Shown here: positions 42,396 to 51,110 of the stretch, piece after piece
How positions within the stretch are numbered: position 1 is the stretch's first letter
Layout of the letters: each line of letters opens with the position of its first letter
Assembly: GCA_001516025.1 (NCBI GenBank)
Contig: LOEU01000001.1
Location: 91,000 to 154,999 of the forward strand
Direction of reading: 5' to 3'
From: a bacterium BRH_c32
Lineage (GTDB): Bacteria > Bacteroidota > Ignavibacteria > Ignavibacteriales > Melioribacteraceae
DNA: 64,000 nt
Made by a program: the position numbers and the translations under genes
The notes under the pieces: generated by a model
The model's input: the letters and a program-made list of their open reading frames with translations, nothing else
The model's database searches: none
Told to the model about the DNA's origin: nothing

Positions 42396-43400
42396 TCAAC
42401 CTACAAAAAGCCTATAAACATAAGTAGAAGCGAAATAGGCTAAAATAGCGAAGAATGCTGAAGTAGGAATAGTAAGGATCCAAGCCCAGATAATATTACG
42501 AGCCACGCCCCAACGAATGGCACTCATACCTTTAATAATGCCCACACCTGCAATTGCGCCTGTAATTGTATGTGTTGTACTAACGGGTATTCCAAATTCG
42601 GAAGCGACCAATATAGTTAAACCTGCGGATGTTTCAGCGCTGAATCCCCCGAATGGAGAAAGCTTTGTCATATTCATACCAAGAGTTTTTATTACTTTCC
42701 AGCCGCCTATCATTGTACCTGCTGCGATTACTGAATGACTTAAAATAACAACCCAAAACGGTACACCAAACTCGGGAAGAAAACCATTTGTGAAAAGTAC
42801 TAATGCAATTATACCCATTGTTTTTTGAGCATCATTTGTTCCATGGCTTAAGCTATAAATACCGGCAGAAACTAATTGAAGTTTTCTAAAATAATTATCT
42901 ACTTTTCTTGGTCTCATTCCTCTAACAACCCATAAAGTAATAATAGAAACAATTATCGCTATTACCATTCCTATAATAGGTGCAAGGAAAATAAAAATTA
43001 CGATTTTTGTGAGTCCTGATGCAATTAAAACACTCGGACCTGCTTTTATAATTGCCGCACCTGCTAATCCACCTATTAAACTATGAGAGACACTTATCGG
43101 CATTCCTAAGTGAGTTGCCGTTCCGGCAGTAACAATTGCACCAATTACGCAAGAAAAGATAACAAAATTATCGATTATATTTGTTTCTACAATGCCCTTT
43201 CCGATTGTATTTGCTACGTGAACACCAAAAATAAAAGCAGCTAAGAAATTAAAAGATGCCGCCCATATTACTGCTTGTAATGGCGATAATACACGTGTGG
43301 ATACTACTGTTGCTATTGAGTTAGCCGCATCGTTCATTCCATTATAAAAATCGAACACCAATGCCATAAATATTATTATTAAGGGAAAAATATATTCCAT
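42396..43400 (-). CDS. PiT-family inorganic phosphate permease
   Basis: 334-residue membrane transporter with about ten hydrophobic segments. The two inverted-repeat signatures are seen: GMNDAANSIATVVSTRVLSP near the start and SHGTNDAQKTMGII near residue 190. The family moves metal-phosphate with protons or sodium. The last helix and the short extramembrane loop between the halves (near 170-185) are small, as in bacterial PiT. It lies four bases after the DUF47 gene, its usual partner. Confidence 0.92.
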   Translation of the reverse strand: MEYIFPLIIIFMALVFDFYNGMNDAANSIATVVSTRVLSPLQAVIWAASFNFLAAFIFGVHVANTIGKGIVETNIIDNFVIFSCVIGAIVTAGTATHLGMPISVSHSLIGGLAGAAIIKAGPSVLIASGLTKIVIFIFLAPIIGMVIAIIVSIITLWVVRGMRPRKVDNYFRKLQLVSAGIYSLSHGTNDAQKTMGIIALVLFTNGFLPEFGVPFWVVILSHSVIAAGTMIGGWKVIKTLGMNMTKLSPFGGFSAETSAGLTILVASEFGIPVSTTHTITGAIAGVGIIKGMSAIRWGVARNIIWAWILTIPTSAFFAILAYFASTYVYRLFVG

Positions 43401-43404
43401 ATTA

Positions 43405-44022
43405 TCAACTATTTTTAACGAAAATTGTAATTATTGTATTAGCTACTAACTGGCATTTATCTACTCCATGTTCTAATAAATCGAGTATCTCTTTATGCTT
43501 GATTAATTTTATCGGGTCTTTCTCCGTTAAAAATAATTTTCTGATTGCTTCACGGTAAACTACATCTGCCTGTTCTTCTAAATCTCTTACGATCTTGCTT
43601 TCATTCAAAGATTTCGTTCTTTCTTTTAAATCCTTTATAGCTATACCAAGCTCTTTTACTTGAAGTGCAATTATCTCACTTAGCTTATCGGCGCTTTCAA
43701 CTATTTCCGTTACATTGTAAATCTCTAAGCGTGTTACTACATCATTAATCACATCACTAACATTTTCGATGCGTTTGGTTAGTTGCAATATATCTTCTCT
43801 ATCGAAGGGAGTTATAAATGATTTGTCTAATTTTTTTATTATTTTCATTGCCATCTCATCGCAGCGTTTTTCGAGCGATTTAATTTTTGCGGCAGTTTCA
43901 AATTCATATTGGCTTGACATAAATAATGTTTTTGATAATTGTGCCATCTCATTTACGTTGGCAATCATATCATTAAAATATTCAAAATACTTATCTTCTT
44001 TTGGCGTTAAGAACTTTAACAT
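43405..44022 (-). CDS. DUF47/PhoU-like phosphate transport accessory protein
   Basis: 205-residue all-helical protein of the DUF47 (YkaA/Pit-accessory) family, related to PhoU. Typical features are the helical repeats with KSLEKRCDEMAMKIIKKLDK, FITPFDREDILQLTKRIENV (metal-binding acidic block) and the later EEQADVVYREAIRKLF. It is translated just before the PiT permease and probably controls it in the cytosol. The leader (44023-44206, 184 bases) has no further gene; I see only A/T-rich sequence there. Confidence 0.88.
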   Translation of the reverse strand: MLKFLTPKEDKYFEYFNDMIANVNEMAQLSKTLFMSSQYEFETAAKIKSLEKRCDEMAMKIIKKLDKSFITPFDREDILQLTKRIENVSDVINDVVTRLEIYNVTEIVESADKLSEIIALQVKELGIAIKDLKERTKSLNESKIVRDLEEQADVVYREAIRKLFLTEKDPIKLIKHKEILDLLEHGVDKCQLVANTIITIFVKNS

Positions 44023-44206
44023 TTCCTCACCGTTTTTTAGGTTATTTAAAAAATATAATATATTAATCTATTTATTGAGCGCTCTAAAATCAATTAAAGA
44101 ATGTTATATAAATGTTAACAAAGCTTTAAGTTTTTGCAGTTTAATTATCTTCATTTCGTGAAAAATTACTTATTAATTATGCATCTCATTTTATTGTTAT
44201 ATCGCC

Positions 44207-44584
44207 TCACGCAAATGATCTTGCAGCTATGTATGATAAATAAACTGCTCCTAATGTAAGTATTATATTTAAGAATATATTTAAAAAAGCAAAAAGCAGT
44301 TCAGTCTCTTTTAGTAAGTTTACGGTCTCAAAAGCAAAAGCGGAGAAAGTAGTGAAGCCGCCGCAAAAACCGATGGTTAGTAAGATTTTTAATTCAGGGG
44401 TAATGACTTTTTTCGCATCTAAGAAAAAGATGACAAAGCCCAAAGCAAAACTGCCGAGTACATTAACAGTTAGTGTACCATAAGGAAAATTTGCCGGAAG
44501 GAATCGATGTACTGAACCCGAAATCCAAAAACGAAACACACCGCCAAGTGCTGCACCCACGGCTATGAGTAAGTAATTATACAT
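44207..44584 (-). CDS. crcB: Fluoride channel CrcB/Fluc
   Basis: 125-residue four-helix membrane protein that exports fluoride as an antiparallel dimer. The start YNYLLIAVGAALGGVFRFWI and the motif GFCGGFTTFSAFAFETVNL (Phe and Thr/Ser lining the pore) are diagnostic, with NVLGSFALGF (pore Asn) in helix two. It lies between tRNA-Lys and the phosphate transport genes. I did not see a fluoride riboswitch in its short leader. Confidence 0.93.
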   Translation of the reverse strand: MYNYLLIAVGAALGGVFRFWISGSVHRFLPANFPYGTLTVNVLGSFALGFVIFFLDAKKVITPELKILLTIGFCGGFTTFSAFAFETVNLLKETELLFAFLNIFLNIILTLGAVYLSYIAARSFA

Positions 44585-44645
44585 TTATCTTTTTTTGACT
44601 ATAAAATTACGAAGATTCGACTTGGGGAACAAACTCTTTAAAATG

Positions 44646-44680
44646 AAAAAAGCCCTGTAAGGATTACTTACAGAGCTTTT
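44646..44680 (-). terminator. Terminator after tRNA-Lys
   Basis: CTGTAAG, GATTA, CTTACAG with outer GC and A-T pairs; on the minus strand the stem runs into a T-run (plus-strand A's at 44646-44650). It lies six bases after the tRNA 3' end. The arms are also symmetrical for the plus strand. Confidence 0.8.
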
Positions 44681-44686
44681 ATATCG

Positions 44687-44758
44687 TGAGCGCGGGTGGG
44701 CTCGAACCACCGACCCTTTGCTTAAAAGGCAAATGCTCTACCCCTGAGCTACGCGCCC
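44687..44758 (-). tRNA. tRNA-Lys (anticodon TTT)
   Basis: 72-base tRNA on the minus strand. Acceptor GGGCGCG pairs with CGCGCTC (one G-T), D stem GCTC/GAGC, anticodon stem TTTGC/GCAAA with loop CTTTTAA (anticodon TTT, Lys), T stem GGTGG/CCACC with TTCGAGC loop, discriminator A. The CCA end is not encoded. Promoter at 44786-44816 and terminator at 44646-44680 frame it as a single unit. I see no integrase or target-site duplication beside it. Confidence 0.97.
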
Positions 44759-44785
44759 CTCACGTATTTATCAAAATACAGACTT

Positions 44786-44816
44786 CAAATATATTATCTT
44801 TCTATTTAAATCTCAA
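44786..44816 (-). promoter_or_regulatory. tRNA-Lys promoter
   Basis: Minus strand TTG, exactly 20 bases, TATATTTG at 44786-44793, about 28 bases before the tRNA 5' end. The third clear match to the same pattern for a housekeeping gene. On the plus strand, 44912-44942 holds TTA-N20-TATTTTTG, a weaker match for the sigma54 regulator gene. Confidence 0.7.
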
Positions 44817-44963
44817 GCCATAAACCTTAAAAAAATCATTACCGATTAATACGAGCTATTTGCAATTTTAATAATAAACCGATTGTTTTGCAAATTAATT
44901 CTATTTAACCGTTATTTAATCATATTTTTTTATATATTTTTGTTTCAATATTCTGTTGAGATT

Positions 44964-46304
44964 ATGAATAAATATACCATTTTAATTGCCGATGACGATG
45001 AGAACCTTTGTTACCTTCTTAAGGAAGAATTGGTAAACGAAGGCTATATAGTGGATATTGTTTATGATGGCAAAGACGCTATCGAAGCAATTAAAAAGAA
45101 AAATTTCGATGTTGTGCTCCTAGATCTCGAAATGAAAGAAGTATCCGGCGAGCAAGTGCTTAAATTTGTTCAGGAAAATCATCCTGACCTTCAAGTGATT
45201 GTTTTAACTGCAAAATCAGAAATTCGTACCGCAATTAATTGTATCAAACAGGGTGCTTATGATTTTATATCTAAACCTTATGAATTCGGTCAATTAGCAG
45301 TTACTATTCAAAGAGCAATAGACCACCATAAATTAGTAATTGAGAATAAATTATTAAGTGCAAAAATTGCATCTACTCCTAATAAAATAATCGGCGAAAG
45401 CGATAGCATTAAAAACGTTATTTCTCTTGCAGAAAAATCCGCTAAATCCAATTCCAATATTTTACTCGAAGGCGAAACGGGCACAGGAAAGGAACTCTTT
45501 GCTGAATTTATTCATAAAAATTCTGATCGTTCCGAAAAACCATTCGTTGCAATCAACTGTGCTTCACTTCCCGATCAATTAATAGAAAGCGAACTCTTCG
45601 GTTATGAAAAAGGTGCATTCACAGATGCAAAGTCTTCTAAACAAGGGCTTGTAGAGATAGCCAACGGAGGGACTCTCTTCTTAGATGAAATTGGGGAATT
45701 AAGTTTAGCATTGCAGCCAAAATTACTTCGATTCCTTGAGAACGGTGAATTTAGGAGAATCGGCGGAATCAATACACTCTCTTCAGACGTTAGAGTAATT
45801 GGTGCTACAAATAAAAATCTAATGGAAGAGGCAGAAAATAAAAATTTCAGGCGCGATCTTTTATTCCGCTTAAATGTAATAACTCTCACCATACCCCCGC
45901 TTCGCGAAAGAGGAAAAGATGTTCTTCTGCTGAGCAATTATTTCCTTGAAAAGAAATCGCCCGTTCGTTCAAGAAAAAAACTTTCACCTGAGGCAGAGAA
46001 AGAATTAAACCGTTATAATTTTCCCGGTAACGTAAGAGAATTAGACCACATGATCGAAAGAGCAATAATTTTTTCCGATGGAGATACAATTCACATTAAA
46101 GACCTCAACGTTCCAAAAGAGGATTTTGATTTTACCAATTTTATCGAGTCCGAAGGGAAACTTTTATCTCTAACCGAAATGGAAGCAATCCATATCAGGC
46201 GTGCATTAGAGCTTAATAATTGGAATCGGGAAAATAGCGCAAGGGCTTTAGGTATTAGTCAAAAAACTCTTTATTCCAAAATAAAGTCTTACAACTTGAG
46301 ATAA
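44964..46304 (+). CDS. Sigma54-dependent response regulator, NtrC family
   Basis: 446 residues from the chosen start (MNKYTILIADDDENLC). Receiver 1-120 (Asp in VVLLDLEMKEVSG, Lys in FISKPYEF), AAA+ ATPase (Walker A LEGETGTGKELF, Walker B GGTLFLDEIGEL, RRDLLFRLNVITL), Fis-type helix-turn-helix at the end (NNWNRENSARALGISQKTLY). The sigma54 loop reads GAFTDA, the last Gly-Ala replaced by Asp-Ala, an uncommon but known variant. The open frame begins 27 codons upstream at a TTG, but those residues are a leader-like hydrophobic stretch. The kinase-receiver gene follows by one base. Confidence 0.92.
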   Translation: MNKYTILIADDDENLCYLLKEELVNEGYIVDIVYDGKDAIEAIKKKNFDVVLLDLEMKEVSGEQVLKFVQENHPDLQVIVLTAKSEIRTAINCIKQGAYDFISKPYEFGQLAVTIQRAIDHHKLVIENKLLSAKIASTPNKIIGESDSIKNVISLAEKSAKSNSNILLEGETGTGKELFAEFIHKNSDRSEKPFVAINCASLPDQLIESELFGYEKGAFTDAKSSKQGLVEIANGGTLFLDEIGELSLALQPKLLRFLENGEFRRIGGINTLSSDVRVIGATNKNLMEEAENKNFRRDLLFRLNVITLTIPPLRERGKDVLLLSNYFLEKKSPVRSRKKLSPEAEKELNRYNFPGNVRELDHMIERAIIFSDGDTIHIKDLNVPKEDFDFTNFIESEGKLLSLTEMEAIHIRRALELNNWNRENSARALGISQKTLYSKIKSYNLR

Positions 46305-46305
46305 A

Positions 46306-47394
46306 ATGAGCACCAAAGGGAGCCGTAAATTATCTTTACTCTTTCACGATCTTAATAATATTTTCGCACGCATTGTTACGAGTACTGAATTATTGAAACA
46401 AGATGAGAGCTTAAATTTAGGCTCGAACGCTTTATTAAAAAGTATCGAAAATAGTATCCATGCCGCATCCGAATTACTTGACGAATTTAAGTCTCAAAAT
46501 GGAAATACAATTTCCGAACCTCGTCTTATCAATATGGATATTCTCCTAAGCGATCTCATTGCCGTTTATCGCGAAAAATTTAAGGGCACATTGGATTTTT
46601 CTCTTAATATGGTCGATGATCTATATCAGGTGAAAGCAAATTACGGAGACCTTTACCGATTATTCCTCAACTTAATTGTTAATGCCTCAGAGGCAATAAA
46701 ATCTGAGGGAGCTATAACTATCCGTGCTGTTAATACCATAAATAAAATTCATAATTCAGAACCTAATTTTTTTGAAGGAGAGAAATCGGCAGTTTGTATT
46801 GAAATAACAGATACAGGAGAAGGAATAGACCCTGAATTAATAGATAATATTTTTGATGAGAATTTTTCTACAAAGAATAAAAAAAATTCGGGGCTCGGAC
46901 TTACGATTGTTAAGAATATAATAGATTCAATGCATGGCTCAATTGAAGTATCGAGTGTCCCTAATCATGGCACAAAATTTACCGTAACGCTCCCTGCCAT
47001 TAAACCGATTCAAAAACCGAAGCTCCCTGATAAAAAAAGAATCTTAATCGCAGAAGATGATTCAATTCTAAGAGAACTATTGCGTGATTTATTGACCTCA
47101 TATGAATACTCAATTATTGAATGCTCCTCGGGCGAACAAGTAATTAATTTACTTGGCAAGATTGATATCGATTTATATATTATCGATCATCAAATGCCCG
47201 GCATTACAGGTATTAATTGCATAGAAGAGATTCGCTCAAATAATATAGATACACCCATCATACTTGCCACAGGGGCAATTACCAAGAATGAAGAAAAAAT
47301 TATTGAGACACTCGGTATTACAGATGTTTTCAAAAAACCGTACATATTTGAAAGAATGCTTAAAAGGATTAATGAATTAACGCAAAACTTATAA
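46306..47394 (+). CDS. Kinase with C-terminal receiver (hybrid, cytosolic)
   Basis: 362 residues with no sensor domain. It begins almost at once with the dimerisation box LLFHDLNNIFARIV (H-D-L-N-N), then HATPase blocks NLIVNASEAIKSEG, ITDTGEGIDPE, FSTKNKKNSGLGLTIVKNI, and a receiver from about 240 (AEDDSILR, Asp in LYIIDHQMPGITG, Lys in FKKPYIF). With the sigma54 regulator immediately upstream it forms a pair; the kinase likely senses through an associated protein. Its stop overlaps that of the convergent receiver-DHp gene by six bases. Confidence 0.85.
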   Translation: MSTKGSRKLSLLFHDLNNIFARIVTSTELLKQDESLNLGSNALLKSIENSIHAASELLDEFKSQNGNTISEPRLINMDILLSDLIAVYREKFKGTLDFSLNMVDDLYQVKANYGDLYRLFLNLIVNASEAIKSEGAITIRAVNTINKIHNSEPNFFEGEKSAVCIEITDTGEGIDPELIDNIFDENFSTKNKKNSGLGLTIVKNIIDSMHGSIEVSSVPNHGTKFTVTLPAIKPIQKPKLPDKKRILIAEDDSILRELLRDLLTSYEYSIIECSSGEQVINLLGKIDIDLYIIDHQMPGITGINCIEEIRSNNIDTPIILATGAITKNEEKIIETLGITDVFKKPYIFERMLKRINELTQNL

Positions 47395-48042
47395 ATCTAT
47401 TAACTTTCTTTCATCGTCCATCTCTTTTATCATCGGTTTTTTGATCGAAGTCAATTTCTCTAAAAGTTTTATAATATCAGATGCTGCATTCTCAATGAAC
47501 TCAACTCTTTTCATCACAACATCTTTTGATAATTCGGGTTTAGTAAGTTCTCTTTTGATTGCCGCGATGGAAAGATTTATAAGAGTGAGCGGTTGTTTAA
47601 TTTCGTGATTCGCAGTTGCCACGGTTGCACCGAAAGTTTTTACTTTCTCTAATTCTATAAGTATCTGATTAACTTCTCTGAAACGGAGCGCAGAATTAAT
47701 TCTTGCAACCAATTCCACACGATTAAACGGCTTCCTGATATAATCAAAAGCACCGGCTGCAAAACCTTCTTTTAAGTTTTCGACTTCAGAAAGTGCAGTC
47801 AATAAAATAATCGGAATTGTTTTTGTTTTATCGTTTGAAGATATTGCTTTACAAACATCCAATCCCGAAATTCCGGGCATAAGAATATCGAGAAGAATTA
47901 GGTCGGGATTTTCTGCTTCTGCTTTTTCTATCCCCATCTGGCCTTCATAAGCAGTAACTACATCGAACTTCTCCCGTTCTAATCGGTCTTTTAATAAAAA
48001 GACGTTATCCGGGTTATCATCTATAATTAATATTTTTTTCAT
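47389..48042 (-). CDS. Response receiver fused to a kinase dimerisation domain without ATPase
   Basis: 217 residues. Receiver 1-120 (IDDNPDN, Asp in LILLDILMPGISG, Lys in YIRKPFN) followed by a HisKA-like helical hairpin with ANHEIKQPLTLINLSI, a good H box, but the protein ends with no HATPase domain. It therefore cannot phosphorylate itself. It might take phosphate through the receiver and pass it to the His (or reverse), or dimerise and modulate the large hybrid kinase encoded three bases upstream in the same operon. Confidence 0.8.
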   Translation of the reverse strand: MKKILIIDDNPDNVFLLKDRLEREKFDVVTAYEGQMGIEKAEAENPDLILLDILMPGISGLDVCKAISSNDKTKTIPIILLTALSEVENLKEGFAAGAFDYIRKPFNRVELVARINSALRFREVNQILIELEKVKTFGATVATANHEIKQPLTLINLSIAAIKRELTKPELSKDVVMKRVEFIENAASDIIKLLEKLTSIKKPMIKEMDDERKLIDL

Positions 48043-48045
48043 TTC

Positions 48046-51000
48046 TTACTTTCTATCTTTTTTAGAAAGATATTTTTTGATTTTTGTTTCTAACTCAATC
48101 GTATTAACGGGTTTTGTGATGAGGTCATTAAAACCATTACGTTCAATTATTCCTTTGTTATCGAGCATCGCATAAGCCGTAAGAGCAATTACCGGAATGG
48201 AAGAATATTTCGCCTCCCCTTTAATTCTCTTTATTGTCTGAAAGCCATCCATCTGTGGCATCATAATATCGAGAAGAATTATATCAGGGATCTTTGTATT
48301 AAGAATCGTCAAACACTCCACTCCGTTTGAAGCGAATATAGTTTCATATCCAAGGTCCTTTAGTATCTCTCCGATTGTATAAAGAGTATCGTTATTATCA
48401 TCCACCACCATTATGAGTTCATTCTTGCCGGCTATCGTATCATTATCATTGCCTACACTAAAAGGAAGTTCATCATCAGGCAGTATTGCATAATTTTCCG
48501 CATTATAACCTACTATCCCTATCTCGTCTCTAATTATCTTTAGTATATCAAGCGGATGCATCCCGGCGGTCTTAACTCTTTTATTAAAATCCTTTTTCAA
48601 AGTTTCAATTTCAGCATCGGATAGATTTTTTAATGATTTCCCCCAACCGGTCTTTTTCTTTGGTTCTACCGATGCAATAATAATCACCGAATTTTTTTTA
48701 ATCTTGTTAAGTTCGGAAATTAATTCCCATGGGTCCAATTCGAGAGTAAGAGGATCTACTACTATCGCGCCGCACCTAATTCCATCATCCTCTTCTTCAA
48801 ATTCTTTTGCTGTAATATAATTTTGTACTAAAATATTATATCCATCCAAATAATCAGAAAGGATATTTTTCAATTCACTATTATTACTGAATATTGCTGT
48901 TCTACCAATATAATTTCTTACTGGTTTATCGATAGAGCCAAATAATGAAGTCTCGATAATATCTAATATTGAGTCATTTAATATAAATGAAATAGCTGTA
49001 CCGGAATTCACATTACTTTTAATATTGAACTTACTATCGAGCATCTCAATATATTTTCTGGATATTGCAAGACCGAGTCCGGCACCTCCATATTTTCTTC
49101 CGAGCCCATTATCCACTTGAGTAAACTCACCAAAGACCGTTTCTAATTGATCGGCAGGAATTCCGATCCCTGTATCACTAACAATAAATTCAATCCTCTT
49201 ATCATCAAGTATATTTGTCTTTAATTTCACTTCTCCTTTTTCGGTAAACTTGATGGAGTTATAAATCAGATTGAGTAGTATTTGTTCGAGTTTAGCTTTA
49301 TCGGTATTTAGTAATACGTTCTTATTCAGATCTTTTTCGTATTTGAATTTAAGATTTTTCTCCTGCACCATTAGACGAGTACTTTCAATAATCTCTTCCA
49401 AAAATTCATCGAGAAGGAATGAATCTTTTCTTATTTCCACCTTATCCGTATCGAGCTTAGAAAATTCCAATATATTATTAATTAAGTTAAGGAGTTTTTT
49501 CCCGTTCCTTAAAATGATATTATTTCGTTCAATCATTTTAGGTGCTGCACTGCTCTCTTTAAGCATGAGCTCCGTTAATCCCAATATTGATATTAATGGA
49601 GTGCGAAGTTCATGCGACATATTAGCGAGGAATTGAGATTTAGATTCAACTAAATTTTCTAATTGCTTTAGAGTTCTTGCATTACTGATCCCGATGGCTA
49701 ATTGTTCATCAATTTTTTCTAAATATTCTATTATGTTTTTATCGGGATCCGCATCCGAACCTAATTCGAGAAGTGCAATTACCTCTTTATTATAAAGAAG
49801 CGGGAACACCAAAATGTATTTTAATTTAATCGATACAATTCCCGAAGTCATCTCCGGATAATTATCTTGAAACTTAAATTCCGTTGGAAGCTTGTTTTCT
49901 ATTGCCGATTTATAAATGCTTTTTTCAAGCATCATCTCTTTAGAATTGCTTACTATTCCTGCCGATGAGATATATTTCGGTTCGTCATTTTCCACTAAAT
50001 ATAAAGCACCGAAATGTACTCCTGTGCTTTGCAATATCCTCTCTAATGCCGAATCAGATATCTCTTTTAGAGATGGGTTGCGGTTAATAAGAGAAATAAA
50101 CTGGGTGTAATCTTCTTCGCTTTTTTTATTAATTTCAATTTCATTTAGCATCTTATTAAAAGTCATTCCAAGTTCACCAATTTCATCTCTGGAAATAATT
50201 TTAACTCGATGAGAATAATCTCCTTTACTTGTTGTCTCTGCAGCATCGCTCAATAGCCCGATCTGTTTTCGGAACTTGGCAGTCAAAACAAAAACAATAA
50301 TAAAAGCGAATGCACTTCCTGCCACGGCAATAATAATTACAATATTTCTTATTAAATCCCTTAATGCTCCTCCTTCGCTATAAAATTTAAATACAACAAA
50401 TTTTATTTTTGAAGGCGATTCGATTGTATTTGGCGGGACTACCAATGCAGCGACGAAATCCGCCGCACTTGTTTCTTCAGAATAAATATCAAAATTATTT
50501 TTATATCTTAATGCCTTAATTGCATTTTCAATTATAATATTATATCCTTGATTAGCATCGCTCTTAGATATAATTAGTGGCGATTCTTCAATAATAAGAG
50601 CAGCATTAAGCTCTGCCTTTGCTGATACCTTATTTAATAATTCCTCGCTTATACGGAAACCGTAATAATAAGTAATTGTGTCATTAAGTCTATAATACTT
50701 CAGGATTATATTCGGATTATTCTTGAAAAATTTTTGCAAACCATTCGAACTACCATTTAAGGATAAATCCGTACTTTTTCTAAAAATTTTTTTATTTATG
50801 AGAGAATCATTTTTAATTGTAAAAATAAAATCAATTTCGGTAGTATCGAGATTAAATCTTTCTATACTATTATTGCTTTGAATTAATTTTATGAAATCTG
50901 TATCGAGGGTCTCAACTATTTGTTGGAAAGAGAAAACAAAATCGTTTGAAGAATTTAAAATATCACGGGACTGCGCATCCCTAAGAATAGTACTCGAAAA

Positions 51001-51084
51001 GGAGTAATAGATCGAAGCGGTAATTCCCGATAGGAGAATTACCACCACAGAGGTAATTAATAATAACCGTACGTTTAGTTTCAT
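48046..51084 (-). CDS. Large membrane hybrid histidine kinase
   Basis: 1012 residues. TM helix near 8-28, a periplasmic sensor about 30-240, TM helix about 245-268, HAMP (about 268-320; RKQIGLLSDAAETTSKGDYS), GAF-like domain (about 340-465), HisKA (SQFLANMSHELRTPLISI), HATPase (LLNLIYNSIKFTEKGE, GAGLGLAISRKYI), a degenerate receiver-like region (about 735-850) without a clear phosphoacceptor, and a C-terminal receiver (VVDDNNDTLYT, Asp in DIILLDIMMPQMDG, Lys in ITKPVNTI). It heads a two-gene operon with the receiver-DHp protein. The sensor signal is unknown. Confidence 0.88.
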   Translation of the reverse strand: MKLNVRLLLITSVVVILLSGITASIYYSFSSTILRDAQSRDILNSSNDFVFSFQQIVETLDTDFIKLIQSNNSIERFNLDTTEIDFIFTIKNDSLINKKIFRKSTDLSLNGSSNGLQKFFKNNPNIILKYYRLNDTITYYYGFRISEELLNKVSAKAELNAALIIEESPLIISKSDANQGYNIIIENAIKALRYKNNFDIYSEETSAADFVAALVVPPNTIESPSKIKFVVFKFYSEGGALRDLIRNIVIIIAVAGSAFAFIIVFVLTAKFRKQIGLLSDAAETTSKGDYSHRVKIISRDEIGELGMTFNKMLNEIEINKKSEEDYTQFISLINRNPSLKEISDSALERILQSTGVHFGALYLVENDEPKYISSAGIVSNSKEMMLEKSIYKSAIENKLPTEFKFQDNYPEMTSGIVSIKLKYILVFPLLYNKEVIALLELGSDADPDKNIIEYLEKIDEQLAIGISNARTLKQLENLVESKSQFLANMSHELRTPLISILGLTELMLKESSAAPKMIERNNIILRNGKKLLNLINNILEFSKLDTDKVEIRKDSFLLDEFLEEIIESTRLMVQEKNLKFKYEKDLNKNVLLNTDKAKLEQILLNLIYNSIKFTEKGEVKLKTNILDDKRIEFIVSDTGIGIPADQLETVFGEFTQVDNGLGRKYGGAGLGLAISRKYIEMLDSKFNIKSNVNSGTAISFILNDSILDIIETSLFGSIDKPVRNYIGRTAIFSNNSELKNILSDYLDGYNILVQNYITAKEFEEEDDGIRCGAIVVDPLTLELDPWELISELNKIKKNSVIIIASVEPKKKTGWGKSLKNLSDAEIETLKKDFNKRVKTAGMHPLDILKIIRDEIGIVGYNAENYAILPDDELPFSVGNDNDTIAGKNELIMVVDDNNDTLYTIGEILKDLGYETIFASNGVECLTILNTKIPDIILLDIMMPQMDGFQTIKRIKGEAKYSSIPVIALTAYAMLDNKGIIERNGFNDLITKPVNTIELETKIKKYLSKKDRK

Positions 51085-51110
51085 GTTGTTTAATCATTCA
51101 ATTCGGCTGA

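Noticed and set aside
44585..44640. Possible fluoride riboswitch before crcB
   Set aside because: The leader is short and shows neither the conserved GG-GAUGG-type core nor a pseudoknot that I can pair.
44687..44830. tRNA-Lys as an attachment site of an integrated element
   Set aside because: No integrase, no repeat of the tRNA 3' end nearby, and housekeeping genes on both sides.
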